A stretch of DNA of 64,000 bases, taken from the NCBI GenBank assembly GCA_902621345.1, contig CACNLV010000001.1, positions 744,001-808,000 on the forward strand, given 5' to 3'. How positions within the stretch are numbered: position 1 is the first letter of the stretch; each line of letters opens with the position of its first letter. The DNA is from an uncultured Pelagibacteraceae bacterium (lineage in GTDB: Bacteria; Pseudomonadota; Alphaproteobacteria; Pelagibacterales; Pelagibacteraceae). This document shows positions 43,757 through 53,013 of the stretch, piece by piece. Both the position numbers and the translations under genes were made by a program. Under the pieces are notes generated by a model that was not told where the DNA came from, did not search any database, and was given only the letters and a program-made list of their open reading frames with translations.

Positions 43757-44554
43757 ATGAGTGATCTAGTTTCTCAAAATCTTAATATGATTTTTAAAAC
43801 TCCGAAAGGAGAAACTGTTCACGCTTTAAAAGATTTAAATTTTACTCTTAAAAAAGGAGAGCTTTTAACAGTTCTTGGACCATCAGGTTGTGGAAAAACA
43901 ACCTTATTAAATATTACCGCAGGATTTATTCGACCAACTTCCGGAAGTATTACTTTAAATAGTAAAGAGATTGATGGACCAGGTGTAGAGAGAGGTATGG
44001 TTTTTCAGCAAGGTGCATTGTTCGAATGGTTAACAGTTGCAGAAAATGTCAACTTTGGTTTAAGAATGAAAAAAAAAGATCCAATTGAAACTCAAAAAAA
44101 AGTTGATGAATGGTTAGAAATAGTTGGCTTAAAAGGTTTTGGTAATACTCCAACCTATCAACTTTCTGGTGGTATGCAGCAAAGAGTTGCTCTTGCAAGA
44201 TGTTTGATTAATGATCCTGACCTAATTTTAATGGATGAACCTTTAGGAGCCCTTGATGCGTTAACAAGAGAAAAAATGCAGTCTCTAGTTTTAAAAATTT
44301 GGAAAGAGACAGGGAAAACAATTATTTTAATCACCCACTCAGTCGAAGAAGCTCTTTTACTTGGTGAAAGATTATATGTTATGGCACCTCGACCAGGGCG
44401 AATTCATAAAGAATACAATCTTCCATTTGCCTCAATGGGACTGAAAGAAGATCTAAGAGAGATTAAAAAGAACAAAGATTTTTCCGCGAAACGTGAAGAA
44501 ATATTAGAGATGATTTGGAATATGGAAGAAGAAATTATGGGGAAAGATAATTAA
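43757..44554 (+). CDS. tauB: Taurine/sulfonate-type ABC transporter ATP-binding protein
   Basis: A 265-residue ABC ATPase with all motifs in order: Walker A GPSGCGKTT, Q-loop VFQQGALF, signature LSGGMQQRVALA, Walker B LILMDEPLGALD, and the H-loop in LITHSVEEA. The length and the RPGRIHKEY tail match the TauB/SsuB/NrtD group. It powers the importer formed with the binding protein and the following permease, whose gene begins at the next base. Confidence 0.93.
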   Translation: MSDLVSQNLNMIFKTPKGETVHALKDLNFTLKKGELLTVLGPSGCGKTTLLNITAGFIRPTSGSITLNSKEIDGPGVERGMVFQQGALFEWLTVAENVNFGLRMKKKDPIETQKKVDEWLEIVGLKGFGNTPTYQLSGGMQQRVALARCLINDPDLILMDEPLGALDALTREKMQSLVLKIWKETGKTIILITHSVEEALLLGERLYVMAPRPGRIHKEYNLPFASMGLKEDLREIKKNKDFSAKREEILEMIWNMEEEIMGKDN

Positions 44555-46480
44555 ATGTTAACTCAAATAGTCACCTTTTTAATTTTTTTTGCAGTCATTG
44601 GCTGTATTCTCTATGGAAGAAGATTAATCAAAACTGAAAAAGTTGATGCTGTTTTTGGAAATCCTGAAAGGGCAAGAGGTGGTACTCATTGGATTATAGT
44701 CGGAAGTAGCTTTCTATTATTGGTATGGCTTTACTATTCTTGGGATATTGCAAAAGGTTTTTACCCAAAATCAGCTAATGAACTTTGCCAAGTAGCAAAA
44801 GTTAACGATTCTTTATTAGGTTTAAAATATCAATTTCCAATAGAGCAACGAGAATTCAAAAGTACTGCTCAAATTAAGAAAGAAAATAAAAATCTTAAAG
44901 CAATTTTAAATGAAATCAAATTTTCTAAAGATCTTAACTCACAACAAAAAACAGAGCTCACTGAGTTTATCAACAAAACTATTCAGCTAATTCCTTTATT
45001 GACTAATGAGGATTTAATTGAAAATGAGACAAAATTCAAAATAGATGACATCACTGGAAAAATTAACTTGTTAACTGAAAATTTTAAAAAACCTGAATAT
45101 CCTTTTGAAACAGAGCAAGAAGCCAATGAAAGACTTAGAGCAGTAAGTGAACAAGGAGATTGGGGAATTATAAAAGTTCAGTCTGGAACAGGATCAATAG
45201 AAAATACTATCGAGGTACCTTTAGTACCTGAAACTAAAAGAGGTTTAAAATTTGATGCTGCTGCAAAAGAATTACAAATTATTAGTGATGAATTCTTTAA
45301 GCTAAGAAATCATAATCCACAATTTAAAAATAAAATAAAAGAGCTCAAAGATGAGATCAAAGCTTATCGAAAAAATTTGGATGACACTCAAGAAGTAGCT
45401 TCAACTTATGCTAAAGATATTGTTAAAATTGCACGACGAATAGAATTTGCAAGTATATATCCACCCAATGCATTAAATGAAATGCAAAATGCAATTATCA
45501 ATTTTGATGTTGCCCAAAAAGAAGCTCAAGGGGGATTGAGATTTATAGATATATTTTTATTCCCAGCAGGTACCATTGTTGCAAGTGGACCAAGCTGTTC
45601 TGAACAAGGATCTGGTAGATGGCTACCTAAACCGTCAGATACATTTGATAAGTTCATGCTTATGCTTAAACCTAGTGTAGGTTATAAAGAAATTCCTCTC
45701 CTATGGATAGAACTGGTTGATGTTAGTAAAATGATTGGTTTTATTTTACCTGATTGGATTGCAGACATTTTACCTGGTGAATACCCAGTTCACACTCAAG
45801 ATGGAATTGTTAAACAAAATTTTAAAGGCCAAGTTTTAAAATTAGTAACAGGAGACTTTAAGTTATTTAAAGTACCAGTGCCTTATGGTCATATTTGGGA
45901 TTCTTTTTTAAGAGTATTTTTAGGATTGGTGTTTGGAATATTGATTGGTGTACCACTTGGATTATTTATGGGATTAAATAGATTTGCCAAAGGTTTTTTT
46001 GATCCATTAATTGAACTTTATAGACCTGTTCCCCCTCTGGCTTGGGCTCCTTTAATCATTTCAGTTTTAGGAATTGATAATACTGGGAAAGTTTTCTTAT
46101 TATTTATGGTGTCATTATCAATCATGATTATTTCTGCGAGAGCTGGTGCCTCTGGTACTCAGTTATCAAAAATACATGCAGCTCACTCACTTGGCGCATC
46201 AAAAAAACAAATCTTGAGGTATGTAATTTTTCCCAACTCTTTACCAGAAATACTTACTGGAATAAGAGTTGCAGTAGGAATGTGTTGGGGAACTCTGGTT
46301 GCTGCCGAATTTTTAGCTGGAACAACTGGAATCGGTTTCGTTGAAAACGTTGCTAAAAAATATTTTCAATATGAAGTTATTTGGATCACTATATTTATAA
46401 TGGGAATGCTGGGTTTATTATTTGATGTCACTTTGAGAAAAATAATAGACAAAACAATTCCATGGCGTGGAAAAGGATAA
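44555..46480 (+). CDS. tauC: TauC-type ABC permease with large N-terminal periplasmic extension
   Basis: A 641-residue protein; TauC/SsuC permeases are usually 250-290. Only the C-terminal part (about 440-641) is the canonical permease: HIWDSFLRVFLGLVFG, YRPVPPLAWAPLI, and the EAA-type loop SLGASKKQILRYVIFP. The first 440 residues hold two membrane segments (about 4-20 and 50-66) and a roughly 350-residue charged, mostly helical region, presumably periplasmic, with SEQGSGRWLPKPS near its end. The role of the extension is unknown; docking of the binding protein is a guess. It abuts tauB. Confidence 0.85.
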   Translation: MLTQIVTFLIFFAVIGCILYGRRLIKTEKVDAVFGNPERARGGTHWIIVGSSFLLLVWLYYSWDIAKGFYPKSANELCQVAKVNDSLLGLKYQFPIEQREFKSTAQIKKENKNLKAILNEIKFSKDLNSQQKTELTEFINKTIQLIPLLTNEDLIENETKFKIDDITGKINLLTENFKKPEYPFETEQEANERLRAVSEQGDWGIIKVQSGTGSIENTIEVPLVPETKRGLKFDAAAKELQIISDEFFKLRNHNPQFKNKIKELKDEIKAYRKNLDDTQEVASTYAKDIVKIARRIEFASIYPPNALNEMQNAIINFDVAQKEAQGGLRFIDIFLFPAGTIVASGPSCSEQGSGRWLPKPSDTFDKFMLMLKPSVGYKEIPLLWIELVDVSKMIGFILPDWIADILPGEYPVHTQDGIVKQNFKGQVLKLVTGDFKLFKVPVPYGHIWDSFLRVFLGLVFGILIGVPLGLFMGLNRFAKGFFDPLIELYRPVPPLAWAPLIISVLGIDNTGKVFLLFMVSLSIMIISARAGASGTQLSKIHAAHSLGASKKQILRYVIFPNSLPEILTGIRVAVGMCWGTLVAAEFLAGTTGIGFVENVAKKYFQYEVIWITIFIMGMLGLLFDVTLRKIIDKTIPWRGKG

Positions 46481-46481
46481 T

Positions 46482-47486
46482 TTGAAAACAGAAAATCTTA
46501 AAAAAGAAGTTATCAAAATTTTTAAAAATTATGGATTGAGTAATCCACATGCTGTAATTTCAGCAAATGCTTTGATTAATGCAGAGTTAGTTGGCGCTTA
46601 TGGTCATGGTCTTTCTAGATTAAGAATGTATTGTGAGCGAATATCTGAAAAAGTTATTAATCCAAAACCAAAAATTAAAATAAAAAAAATATCTCAATCG
46701 ATTGCTCACATTGATGCAGATAATAGTATTGGCTTTGTTGCAGCAGATCTTGCAATTAAAAAAGCAATCGAATGCGCCAAAAAAACAGGCATCGGTTTAG
46801 TTGCAGTAAAAAATAGTGGTCACTATGGATTATCTGGTTATTACGCTGAACAAGCAATCAGAAAAAATTTAATCACTATGATTTATACTAATGCTCCACC
46901 CGCAATTGCTCCTTATGGTGCAAAAAAAAGTTTATTTGGAACTAATCCTATATGTTTTGGTTCTCCAACTGGAGCAAAGGTACCTTTTATATTGGATACA
47001 GCTATTGCAAAAATTAATAGAGGAAAAATTAGATTTGCAGCTAGAAATAATCAAAAAATACCAAAAGGTGTTGCATTAGATCAATTTGGCAAACCAACTA
47101 CAAATGCAAAAAAAGCTCTTTACGGGGTTCAATTGCCAATTGCAGGTTTTAGAGGATCAGGTTTAGCATGGATGGTAGATATTTTAAGTGGTGTTTTAAC
47201 TGGTGGAAATCACGCAGGTAAAGTTAAGGATCCTTTTGATGATTTTTCGGGTCCACAAAATATTGGACATCTATTTATCACATTTAAAACAAACTTATTT
47301 GTCAAAAATTATACTTCAAGAATTAAGAATAATATCAAAACAATTAAAAGATTACCTAAGATTAAAGGAGTAAAAGAAATAATGTATCCTGGTCAAAATA
47401 AAGATAAAAGGTTTAGAATGAACTTAAAAAAAGAAATTAAATTGTCAAAAATTATTCAAAAAGATTTAGTAGATTTAAAAAATTAA
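46482..47486 (+). CDS. Ldh2/malate dehydrogenase-type oxidoreductase ((R)-sulfolactate dehydrogenase-like)
   Basis: A 335-residue member of the Ldh2/MDH (YlbC/ComC) family with AYGHGLSRLRMY, GLVAVKNSGHYG carrying the catalytic His, TNAPPAIAPYGAKKSLFGTNP and GFRGSGLAWMVD. Family substrates include malate, lactate, ureidoglycolate and (R)-sulfolactate. Context with tau-like genes and a HpsN-like gene suggests sulfolactate, but this is inference. I place the start at TTG 46482, one base after the permease stop, with AAGGA 4 bases upstream; a GTG at 46467 lacks a ribosome site. Confidence 0.8.
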   Translation: MKTENLKKEVIKIFKNYGLSNPHAVISANALINAELVGAYGHGLSRLRMYCERISEKVINPKPKIKIKKISQSIAHIDADNSIGFVAADLAIKKAIECAKKTGIGLVAVKNSGHYGLSGYYAEQAIRKNLITMIYTNAPPAIAPYGAKKSLFGTNPICFGSPTGAKVPFILDTAIAKINRGKIRFAARNNQKIPKGVALDQFGKPTTNAKKALYGVQLPIAGFRGSGLAWMVDILSGVLTGGNHAGKVKDPFDDFSGPQNIGHLFITFKTNLFVKNYTSRIKNNIKTIKRLPKIKGVKEIMYPGQNKDKRFRMNLKKEIKLSKIIQKDLVDLKN

Positions 47487-47487
47487 C

Positions 47488-48399
47488 ATGCTTTCCAATA
47501 AAGAGATTATTTGTCCTGATAACTTGCTCAATGTTGCTCATAAAAAGAAAGGTGTTAAAGCAGGGATTGTTAATGCTGGAAAACCTTTGCCTATGCAGTC
47601 AGTACAAGATGCTGTTAAAGAAAATCTAATTGAGCCAATTTTCATTGGTGATAAAAAAGAAATTAATAAATGCGCCCAGGATCTGAAATGGGATATCTCA
47701 AATTATGAGATAATCCATGAGTCTGTTGAAAATAATACAGCAATGATTGCTGCAAAATTGGCAAGTGAACAAAAGATCAAAATTATTGTTAAAGGCCATA
47801 TTCATACTGACGTTTTAATGAAAGAAGTCTTGAAAAGAGAATATAACTTGCTCGGAAAAACCAGATTGAGTCATATTTGGCATATGACTTTAGGAAAAGA
47901 AGATAAGCCTTTAATAATTACTGATGGAGCATTGAATGTTCTGCCTAATGTAAAAACAAAATTACATATTCTTAAAAATGTTATTAATTTTTCAAACAGA
48001 ATTGGTATTGAAAAACCTAAAGTCGCAATATTATCTGCCACTGAAGAAGTTTTAGATAGTGTTCCAAGTTCTAAAGAAGCTGAAGAATTAACCAATTTAG
48101 CTAAAAAGGAAAATTTAAATGCCGATGTTTTTGGTCCGCTTGCATTTGATAATAGTATCTCAAAAAAGTCTGCCGCTATCAAAGGAATACAAAATAGTGT
48201 AGCTGGTATGGCTGATGTATTGCTAGTCCCAAGTGTTGAGACAGGAAATGGACTTGTAAAAATGCTAATATACTTTTGTGGAGCGTGCGCGGCAGGTGTA
48301 GTTGTTGGAGGTAAAGTTCCAGTAGTAATAACCAGTCGTTCTGACGATGCTCCCGCAAGATTAGCATCCATTGCTGCTGCCGTCGTTGCTTTAGATTAA
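47488..48399 (+). CDS. pta: Phosphate acetyltransferase (PTA/PTB family)
   Basis: A 303-residue PTA_PTB-family enzyme with GIVNAGKPLPMQSVQDAV, IIVKGHIHTDVLMKEVL, ITDGALNVLPNV and VLLVPSVETGNGLVKML. It converts acetyl phosphate and CoA to acetyl-CoA, or a related acyl phosphate. In taurine dissimilation acetyl phosphate comes from sulfoacetaldehyde acetyltransferase (Xsc), so this gene fits the pathway. It is the short form without the N-terminal DRTGG domain. A phosphate butyryltransferase role is possible. Confidence 0.85.
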   Translation: MLSNKEIICPDNLLNVAHKKKGVKAGIVNAGKPLPMQSVQDAVKENLIEPIFIGDKKEINKCAQDLKWDISNYEIIHESVENNTAMIAAKLASEQKIKIIVKGHIHTDVLMKEVLKREYNLLGKTRLSHIWHMTLGKEDKPLIITDGALNVLPNVKTKLHILKNVINFSNRIGIEKPKVAILSATEEVLDSVPSSKEAEELTNLAKKENLNADVFGPLAFDNSISKKSAAIKGIQNSVAGMADVLLVPSVETGNGLVKMLIYFCGACAAGVVVGGKVPVVITSRSDDAPARLASIAAAVVALD

Positions 48400-48460
48400 T
48401 TGTTTGATTGCAATAAAATTGAAATTGTCTTAAATAATCCAATTATAGTAAACAAATAAT

Positions 48461-49747
48461 ATGGCTATTACGTATCTAAAAAAATCTCCAAAAACATCAT
48501 CAACAGATGACAATAAGACAACAGGAATAGTCCAAAATTTATTAAAAGATATTGAAACTACAAAAGAACAAGGTTGCGTTGATTTAACAAAAAAGTTTGA
48601 CAAGTACGATGGGGAAATAATTGTTTCAAAAGAAAGAATTGAAGAAATTAAAAAAACTTTAGATCAAAAAACTATAGATGATATCCAATTTTCTTTTGAT
48701 CGAGTAAGAAAATTTGCTGAAGCTCAACTTAAAAATTATGGACAAGACTTTGAGGTTGAATTGTCCGATGGTTTGTATGCAGGTCAAAAATTAGTCCCGG
48801 TTAATACTGCTGGTTGTTACATACCAGGTGGAAGATATGCTCATATCGCTTCTGCTGTTATGAGCGTTACTACAGCTAAAGTTGCCGGTGTTAAAAATAT
48901 AATTGCATGTAGCCCTCCTAAAGAAAATGTTGGTGCTCATCCTGCTATTGTCTACACTGCTGATCTATGTGGAGCAGATGTAATATTGAACTTAGGCGGT
49001 GTTCCAGCGATTGCTGCGATGACTAATGGATTATTTAAAAACCCCCCAGCAGACATCATTGTTGGTCCGGGAAACCAGTTTGTAGCTGAAGCGAAAAGAA
49101 TTTTATATGGCAAAGTGGGAATAGATTTATTTGCGGGTCCAACTGAAATTGGAATAATTGCTGATGCAAAAGCTGATCCAGAGATAGTTGCTGTAGACTT
49201 AGTAGGTCAGGCAGAACATGGCTATAATTCTCCATGTTGGTTATACACAACAAGTAAAGAGTTAGCTGAGAAAGTGTTAAAAAGAGTTCCAGAATTAATT
49301 TCAGAATTACCCGAAGTTCCTAGAAAAAGCGCAGAAGCAGCTTGGAGAGATTATGGTGAGGTAATTCTTTGCGATACTGATGAAGAAATTGTTAAGATTA
49401 GTGATGAATACGCTCCAGAACATTTAGAAGTTCAAACAGAAAATTTAAAGTGGTTTTATGAACGATTAACAAATTATGGATCGTTATTTATAGGTGAAGA
49501 AACTACAGTTGCCTATGGAGATAAATGTTCAGGTACAAATCATATTTTACCAACTAAAGGAGCTGGTAAATATACTGGTGGTTTATTTGTTGGTAAATTT
49601 ATTAAAACTTTAAGTTTTCAAAGAATGACAAAAGAATCTACTGAATTAGTTGGTGCTGCTGCAGCAAGAATATCAAGATATGAGGGAATGGAAGCTCATG
49701 CCAGAACTGGTGATGTAAGATTAAAAAAATATGGATATTCTAATTAA
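48461..49747 (+). CDS. Histidinol dehydrogenase-family enzyme, possibly sulfopropanediol dehydrogenase
   Basis: A 428-residue HisD-fold NAD enzyme with VPVNTAGCYIPGGRYAH, IIVGPGNQFVAEAKR, LVGQAEHGYNSP, the YAPEHLEV and CSGTNHILPT segments carrying metal and catalytic residues. No other histidine-biosynthesis operon genes adjoin it; instead it closes a sulfonate-related cluster. The HisD family includes HpsN, which oxidises 2,3-dihydroxypropane-1-sulfonate to sulfolactate, and CSGTNH replaces the GPSNH usual in true HisD. I favour an HpsN-like role. Its 3' end overlaps the convergent LysE gene by 8 bases. Confidence 0.75.
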   Translation: MAITYLKKSPKTSSTDDNKTTGIVQNLLKDIETTKEQGCVDLTKKFDKYDGEIIVSKERIEEIKKTLDQKTIDDIQFSFDRVRKFAEAQLKNYGQDFEVELSDGLYAGQKLVPVNTAGCYIPGGRYAHIASAVMSVTTAKVAGVKNIIACSPPKENVGAHPAIVYTADLCGADVILNLGGVPAIAAMTNGLFKNPPADIIVGPGNQFVAEAKRILYGKVGIDLFAGPTEIGIIADAKADPEIVAVDLVGQAEHGYNSPCWLYTTSKELAEKVLKRVPELISELPEVPRKSAEAAWRDYGEVILCDTDEEIVKISDEYAPEHLEVQTENLKWFYERLTNYGSLFIGEETTVAYGDKCSGTNHILPTKGAGKYTGGLFVGKFIKTLSFQRMTKESTELVGAAAARISRYEGMEAHARTGDVRLKKYGYSN

Positions 49748-50348
49748 TAGTTTCCATTATAACAAAAATTGTAAGTAGACTCATAAAACTAATAATAAAA
49801 ATATTTATTGTTTTCCACACTTTTAAACTTTGAGCATATTGCGATAAATATTTAGATAAATAACCAATAGTAAAAAAGAATAGCAAGGATGCTATTGAAG
49901 CTCCAGTTCCAAATAATATTTTTTGATTTAAAATAAAACTTTTAGAAAAATTCCCTAAAAAAAATACAGTATCAGAGTAAACATGTGGATTTAAATAAGT
50001 AAAACCAAGTGTTTTTATGAAAACATTTAATTTTGAGATTTTAGGAATTGTATCATTAAAACTTACTATTGAATTTAAGGATTTTAGTTTTGAATATATA
50101 AAATGAATTAAAAAAATAATTAACAAAATATTAAAGATTAACTCTACTGTTGCAGTAAAGTATTGTGTAAAATAATGGAAAAGAAATATTCCTAAAAATA
50201 TTAAAATAAAATCAGATATAGAACAAATAAAACAAACTAAAAAGATATGTTGTTTTTTTAGACCTTGTTCTATGACAAAAACATTTTGAGCACCAATAGC
50301 TAATATAAGACTTAACCCTGTAAAAAAACCTAATAAGGCAAATTCCAT
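49740..50348 (-). CDS. LysE/ArgO-family amino acid exporter
   Basis: A 202-residue membrane protein with about six segments. The N-terminus FTGLSLILAIGAQNVFVIEQ and the segment TLGFTYLNPHVYSDTV are the LysE/ArgO signatures. It exports basic amino acids or similar solutes by proton antiport. It stands alone, convergent with the HisD-like gene. The family is secure; the substrate is not. Confidence 0.88.
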   Translation of the reverse strand: MEFALLGFFTGLSLILAIGAQNVFVIEQGLKKQHIFLVCFICSISDFILIFLGIFLFHYFTQYFTATVELIFNILLIIFLIHFIYSKLKSLNSIVSFNDTIPKISKLNVFIKTLGFTYLNPHVYSDTVFFLGNFSKSFILNQKILFGTGASIASLLFFFTIGYLSKYLSQYAQSLKVWKTINIFIISFMSLLTIFVIMETIN

Positions 50349-50407
50349 AATATAGATATCTGAATGTTCTGAACTTACTTTAAATCTTTAGAAAATAAAA
50401 ATGATTA

Positions 50408-50869
50408 TCAAGTTGCAGGGATAAATAGTAAACACAACCCATTATTACAAAATCTTTTACCGGTTGAGCTTGGGCCATCGTCAAAAACGTGTCCATGATG
50501 GACTCCACACTTTGCACAATGATACTCGATCCTTTTCATACCAAATGAATAATCTACTTTTGTTTTAAAAGCCCCTGGTAAAGCTTCACTAAATGACGGC
50601 CAACCAGTACCGCTATCGAATTTAGCCTCTGAGGAAAATAATTTGTTTCCACAATTCGCACAATGATAAAAGCCTTTTCTTTTCTCTTGTAGAAGTTCGC
50701 TGGTAAATGGTCTTTCAGTGCCCTCATTAAACATAATTTCTTTTTGTTTACTGGTAAGGTTCTGATTTATTATTTTTTTTGTCTCTGAAAGTACCAACTT
50801 ATATGGATACAGAATCAATGACACAAAAGATAAACCAATAATTTTTAATAAATTTCTTCTGTAAGTCAT
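50408..50869 (-). CDS. msrB: Peptide-methionine (R)-S-oxide reductase, exported
   Basis: A 153-residue MsrB with two zinc CxxC pairs (CANCGNKLF and CAKCGVHHGHVF), SGTGWPSF, and the catalytic cysteine in KRFCNNG near the C-terminus. It begins with a hydrophobic signal-like segment (RRNLLKIIGLSFVSLILYPY), preceded by two arginines, so it is probably exported or membrane-anchored, perhaps by Tat. It repairs oxidised methionine in envelope proteins. No msrA is adjacent. Confidence 0.93.
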   Translation of the reverse strand: MTYRRNLLKIIGLSFVSLILYPYKLVLSETKKIINQNLTSKQKEIMFNEGTERPFTSELLQEKRKGFYHCANCGNKLFSSEAKFDSGTGWPSFSEALPGAFKTKVDYSFGMKRIEYHCAKCGVHHGHVFDDGPSSTGKRFCNNGLCLLFIPAT

Positions 50870-50897
50870 TTCACACCTTGGTGTAATTTGATTAAGA

Positions 50898-51308
50898 TTA
50901 TTCAGGATTTGCTGTTAATGTTTTTATTTCCAAAATATTTTCGTTTGGATCTTTAACAAAAAATGTTTCTTGCTCGTACTTTGTGCCTTTAAATCTAAGA
51001 TAAGGCTCATCATAGTATTTTGCCCCTTTATCTTTTAATCTTTGTTTTAAAGCATCAAAATCTTTTCTTGATAAATGAACACCGAAGTGAGGAACTGAGA
51101 CATTACCCATATCAACATCGTGTCTTTCATTGCTAAGTTTGTGATCACTAGCATGAAGGGTTAATTCATTTCCCCAAAAATCTACATCAGCCCATTCTTT
51201 TTCAGAATTACTTAAGCTACATCCAAGAGTTTCACTATAAAATTTTTTAGCAGTTTCTAAATCACCACATGGTATAGCTAAATGAAAACAATTAGTATTT
51301 TTGTACAT
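50898..51308 (-). CDS. VOC (glyoxalase/dioxygenase-fold) family protein
   Basis: A 136-residue protein with the paired beta-alpha-beta-beta-beta modules of the vicinal oxygen chelate fold: FHLAIPCGDLETAKKFYSET at the start, then HFGVHLSRKDFDAL and FFVKDPNENILEIKTL at the end. The His and Glu metal-ligand positions (FHLA, HFGV, LEIK) are present. The reaction is unknown; relatives include glyoxalases and thiol-transfer resistance proteins. It lies 28 bases upstream of msrB on the same strand. Confidence 0.85.
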   Translation of the reverse strand: MYKNTNCFHLAIPCGDLETAKKFYSETLGCSLSNSEKEWADVDFWGNELTLHASDHKLSNERHDVDMGNVSVPHFGVHLSRKDFDALKQRLKDKGAKYYDEPYLRFKGTKYEQETFFVKDPNENILEIKTLTANPE

Positions 51309-51375
51309 AATAAATCCTTTAAATATCTTTTAAAATAACTATATAAACTAAATCTACTGACACGATAAATACAAC

Positions 51376-51945
51376 ATGAATGAATTTTTACAATCTATAA
51401 TCGACCGTGACCCTGCGGCAAAATCTAAATTAAGTTTAATATTAACTTATCCAGGAGTAAAAGCGATATTTTTTCACAGAATTGCAAATTTTTTTGCAAT
51501 TGCAAAGTTTGATTTAGTAGCAAGAATTATTTCACAATTATCAAGATTTTTCACAGGAATTGAAATTCATCCAAAGGCAAAAATTGGAAAAAATTTATTT
51601 ATTGATCATGGTATGGGTGTAGTCATTGGCGAAACATCTGAAATAAGCGATAACGTAACAATCTATCATAATGTTACTCTTGGAGGGACATCTCCAAGCA
51701 TTAATACAAATGAACAAAGAAATTCAAAAAGGCATCCTACCTTAGAAGAAAATGTAGTGGTAGGTTCAGGTGCTCAAATCCTAGGACCTGTTGTTATTGG
51801 AAAAAATTCTTTGATTGGTGCTAACGCAGTTGTAACCAAAGATGTTCCAGAAAAATCTATAATGGCTGGTAATCCTGCAAAAAAAATTGGGGATGCTACA
51901 CGAGGATTTAAGCCTTACGCTGTTACTGATAATAAAGAAGATTAA
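51376..51945 (+). CDS. cysE: Serine O-acetyltransferase
   Basis: A 189-residue short-form CysE with hexapeptide-repeat helix. [17 protein letters not shown] and [14 protein letters not shown] are the catalytic-site segments, and [13 protein letters not shown] is near the C-terminus. It makes O-acetylserine from serine and acetyl-CoA. The stop overlaps the cysK-like start by one base (TAATG), so the two cysteine-synthesis enzymes are translationally coupled. Confidence 0.93.
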   Translation: MNEFLQSIIDRDPAAKSKLSLILTYPGVKAIFFHRIANFFAIAKFDLVARIISQLSRFFTGIEIHPKAKIGKNLFIDHGMGVVIGETSEISDNVTIYHNVTLGGTSPSINTNEQRNSKRHPTLEENVVVGSGAQILGPVVIGKNSLIGANAVVTKDVPEKSIMAGNPAKKIGDATRGFKPYAVTDNKED

Positions 51946-52946
51946 TGGTTCATATTAGAAATACATTTATTGATTCAATTGGTAATACTCCATTAATCAA
52001 ACTTAAAGCTGCCTCTGAATTAACAGGATGTAACATTTATGGTAAAGCAGAATTTATGAATCCTGGCGGGTCTGTCAAAGATAGAGCTGCGCTCTCATTA
52101 CTTAAAGACGCACAAGAAAAAAAATTAATTTCTAAAGGTGGTATTGTTGTTGAAGGTACTGCGGGTAATACCGGAATTGGATTAGGTTTGATAGGGAATT
52201 CACTTGGTTATAAAACAATAATTGTAATGAATGATAATCAAACTCAAGAAAAAAAAGATACAATAAAAAATCTAGGGGCAGAATTAAGATTAGTCCCTGC
52301 AAAGCCATATAAAGACGAAAATAATTTTGTTAAGATTGCTGGACGTCTAGCAGATGAGTTAAGACCAACTAATAATAATGGTGTTGTCTGGGCCAATCAA
52401 TTCGATAATGTTGCTAATGCTAAAGGACATTATGAAGGAACAGGAAAGGAAATTTGGGAACAAACTGAAGGTAAAGTTGATGGTTTTGTTTGTTCATCTG
52501 GAACAGGTGGTACAATTTCTGGTGTAAGTAATGCTTTAAAAGAAAAGAATAAAAATGTTAAAATTTATCTTTCCGATCCTAAAGGATCAGCACTTTATAA
52601 TTATATTAAAAACGGTGAATTAAAATCTGAAGGTGGATCAATTACTGAAGGGATTGGCTCAAGTAGAATAACAAAAAATTTTGAGAACGCAAAAATTGAT
52701 GATGCATATTCCATTGACGATCACGAAGCATTGCCCATACTTTATGACCTAATTCAAAATGAAGGTCTAAGTTTAGGAACAAGTTGTGGAATAAATATCG
52801 CTGGTGCAATTAGACTTGGAAAAGAACTTGGGCCAGGAAAAACAATCGTAACTATTCTTTGTGATAAATCAGATAAATACAACTCTAAGATGTTTAATAA
52901 ATCATTTTTAAAGGAAAAAAACTTACCTGTACCTAGCTGGTTATAA
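51945..52946 (+). CDS. cysK: Cysteine synthase
   Basis: A 333-residue fold-type II PLP enzyme. The PLP lysine is in NPGGSVKDRAAL at about residues 38-49. The phosphate-binding and substrate loops are EGTAGNTGIGLGL and SSGTGGTISGVSNAL, and the active-site serine/threonine region GTSCGINIAGA lies near the C-terminus. It combines O-acetylserine with sulfide to form cysteine. It is directly coupled to cysE and followed by a terminator. CysM-type activity cannot be excluded. Confidence 0.92.
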   Translation: MVHIRNTFIDSIGNTPLIKLKAASELTGCNIYGKAEFMNPGGSVKDRAALSLLKDAQEKKLISKGGIVVEGTAGNTGIGLGLIGNSLGYKTIIVMNDNQTQEKKDTIKNLGAELRLVPAKPYKDENNFVKIAGRLADELRPTNNNGVVWANQFDNVANAKGHYEGTGKEIWEQTEGKVDGFVCSSGTGGTISGVSNALKEKNKNVKIYLSDPKGSALYNYIKNGELKSEGGSITEGIGSSRITKNFENAKIDDAYSIDDHEALPILYDLIQNEGLSLGTSCGINIAGAIRLGKELGPGKTIVTILCDKSDKYNSKMFNKSFLKEKNLPVPSWL

Positions 52947-52961
52947 TATCGCATATCAGGC

Positions 52962-52985
52962 ATGTAACAAAACAGTTACATTTTT
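52962..52985 (+). terminator. Rho-independent terminator after cysEK
   Basis: ATGTAAC (52962-52968) pairs with GTTACAT (52975-52981) around AAAACA, followed by T residues to 52985. It sits 15 bases after the cysK stop and 28 bases before the next start codon. The stem is short and AT-rich but perfect and well placed. Confidence 0.65.
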
Positions 52986-53013
52986 AAATTAAAATAATTA
53001 ACTTTGAGGTTCT

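Noticed and set aside
47871..48371. 166-residue minus-strand open frame inside pta
   Set aside because: It lies wholly antisense to a gene with clear PTA motifs, shows no family signature, and has no ribosome site. Long antisense frames are common here because of codon bias.
36779..49747. A sulfoacetaldehyde acetyltransferase (xsc) gene
   Set aside because: Expected from the taurine context, but no roughly 590-residue TPP-enzyme frame exists in the window.
48461..49747. Part of a histidine biosynthesis operon together with the HisN-like gene
   Set aside because: The two genes are 7 kb apart on opposite strands and no other his genes occur; neighbours of the HisD-like gene point to sulfonate metabolism.
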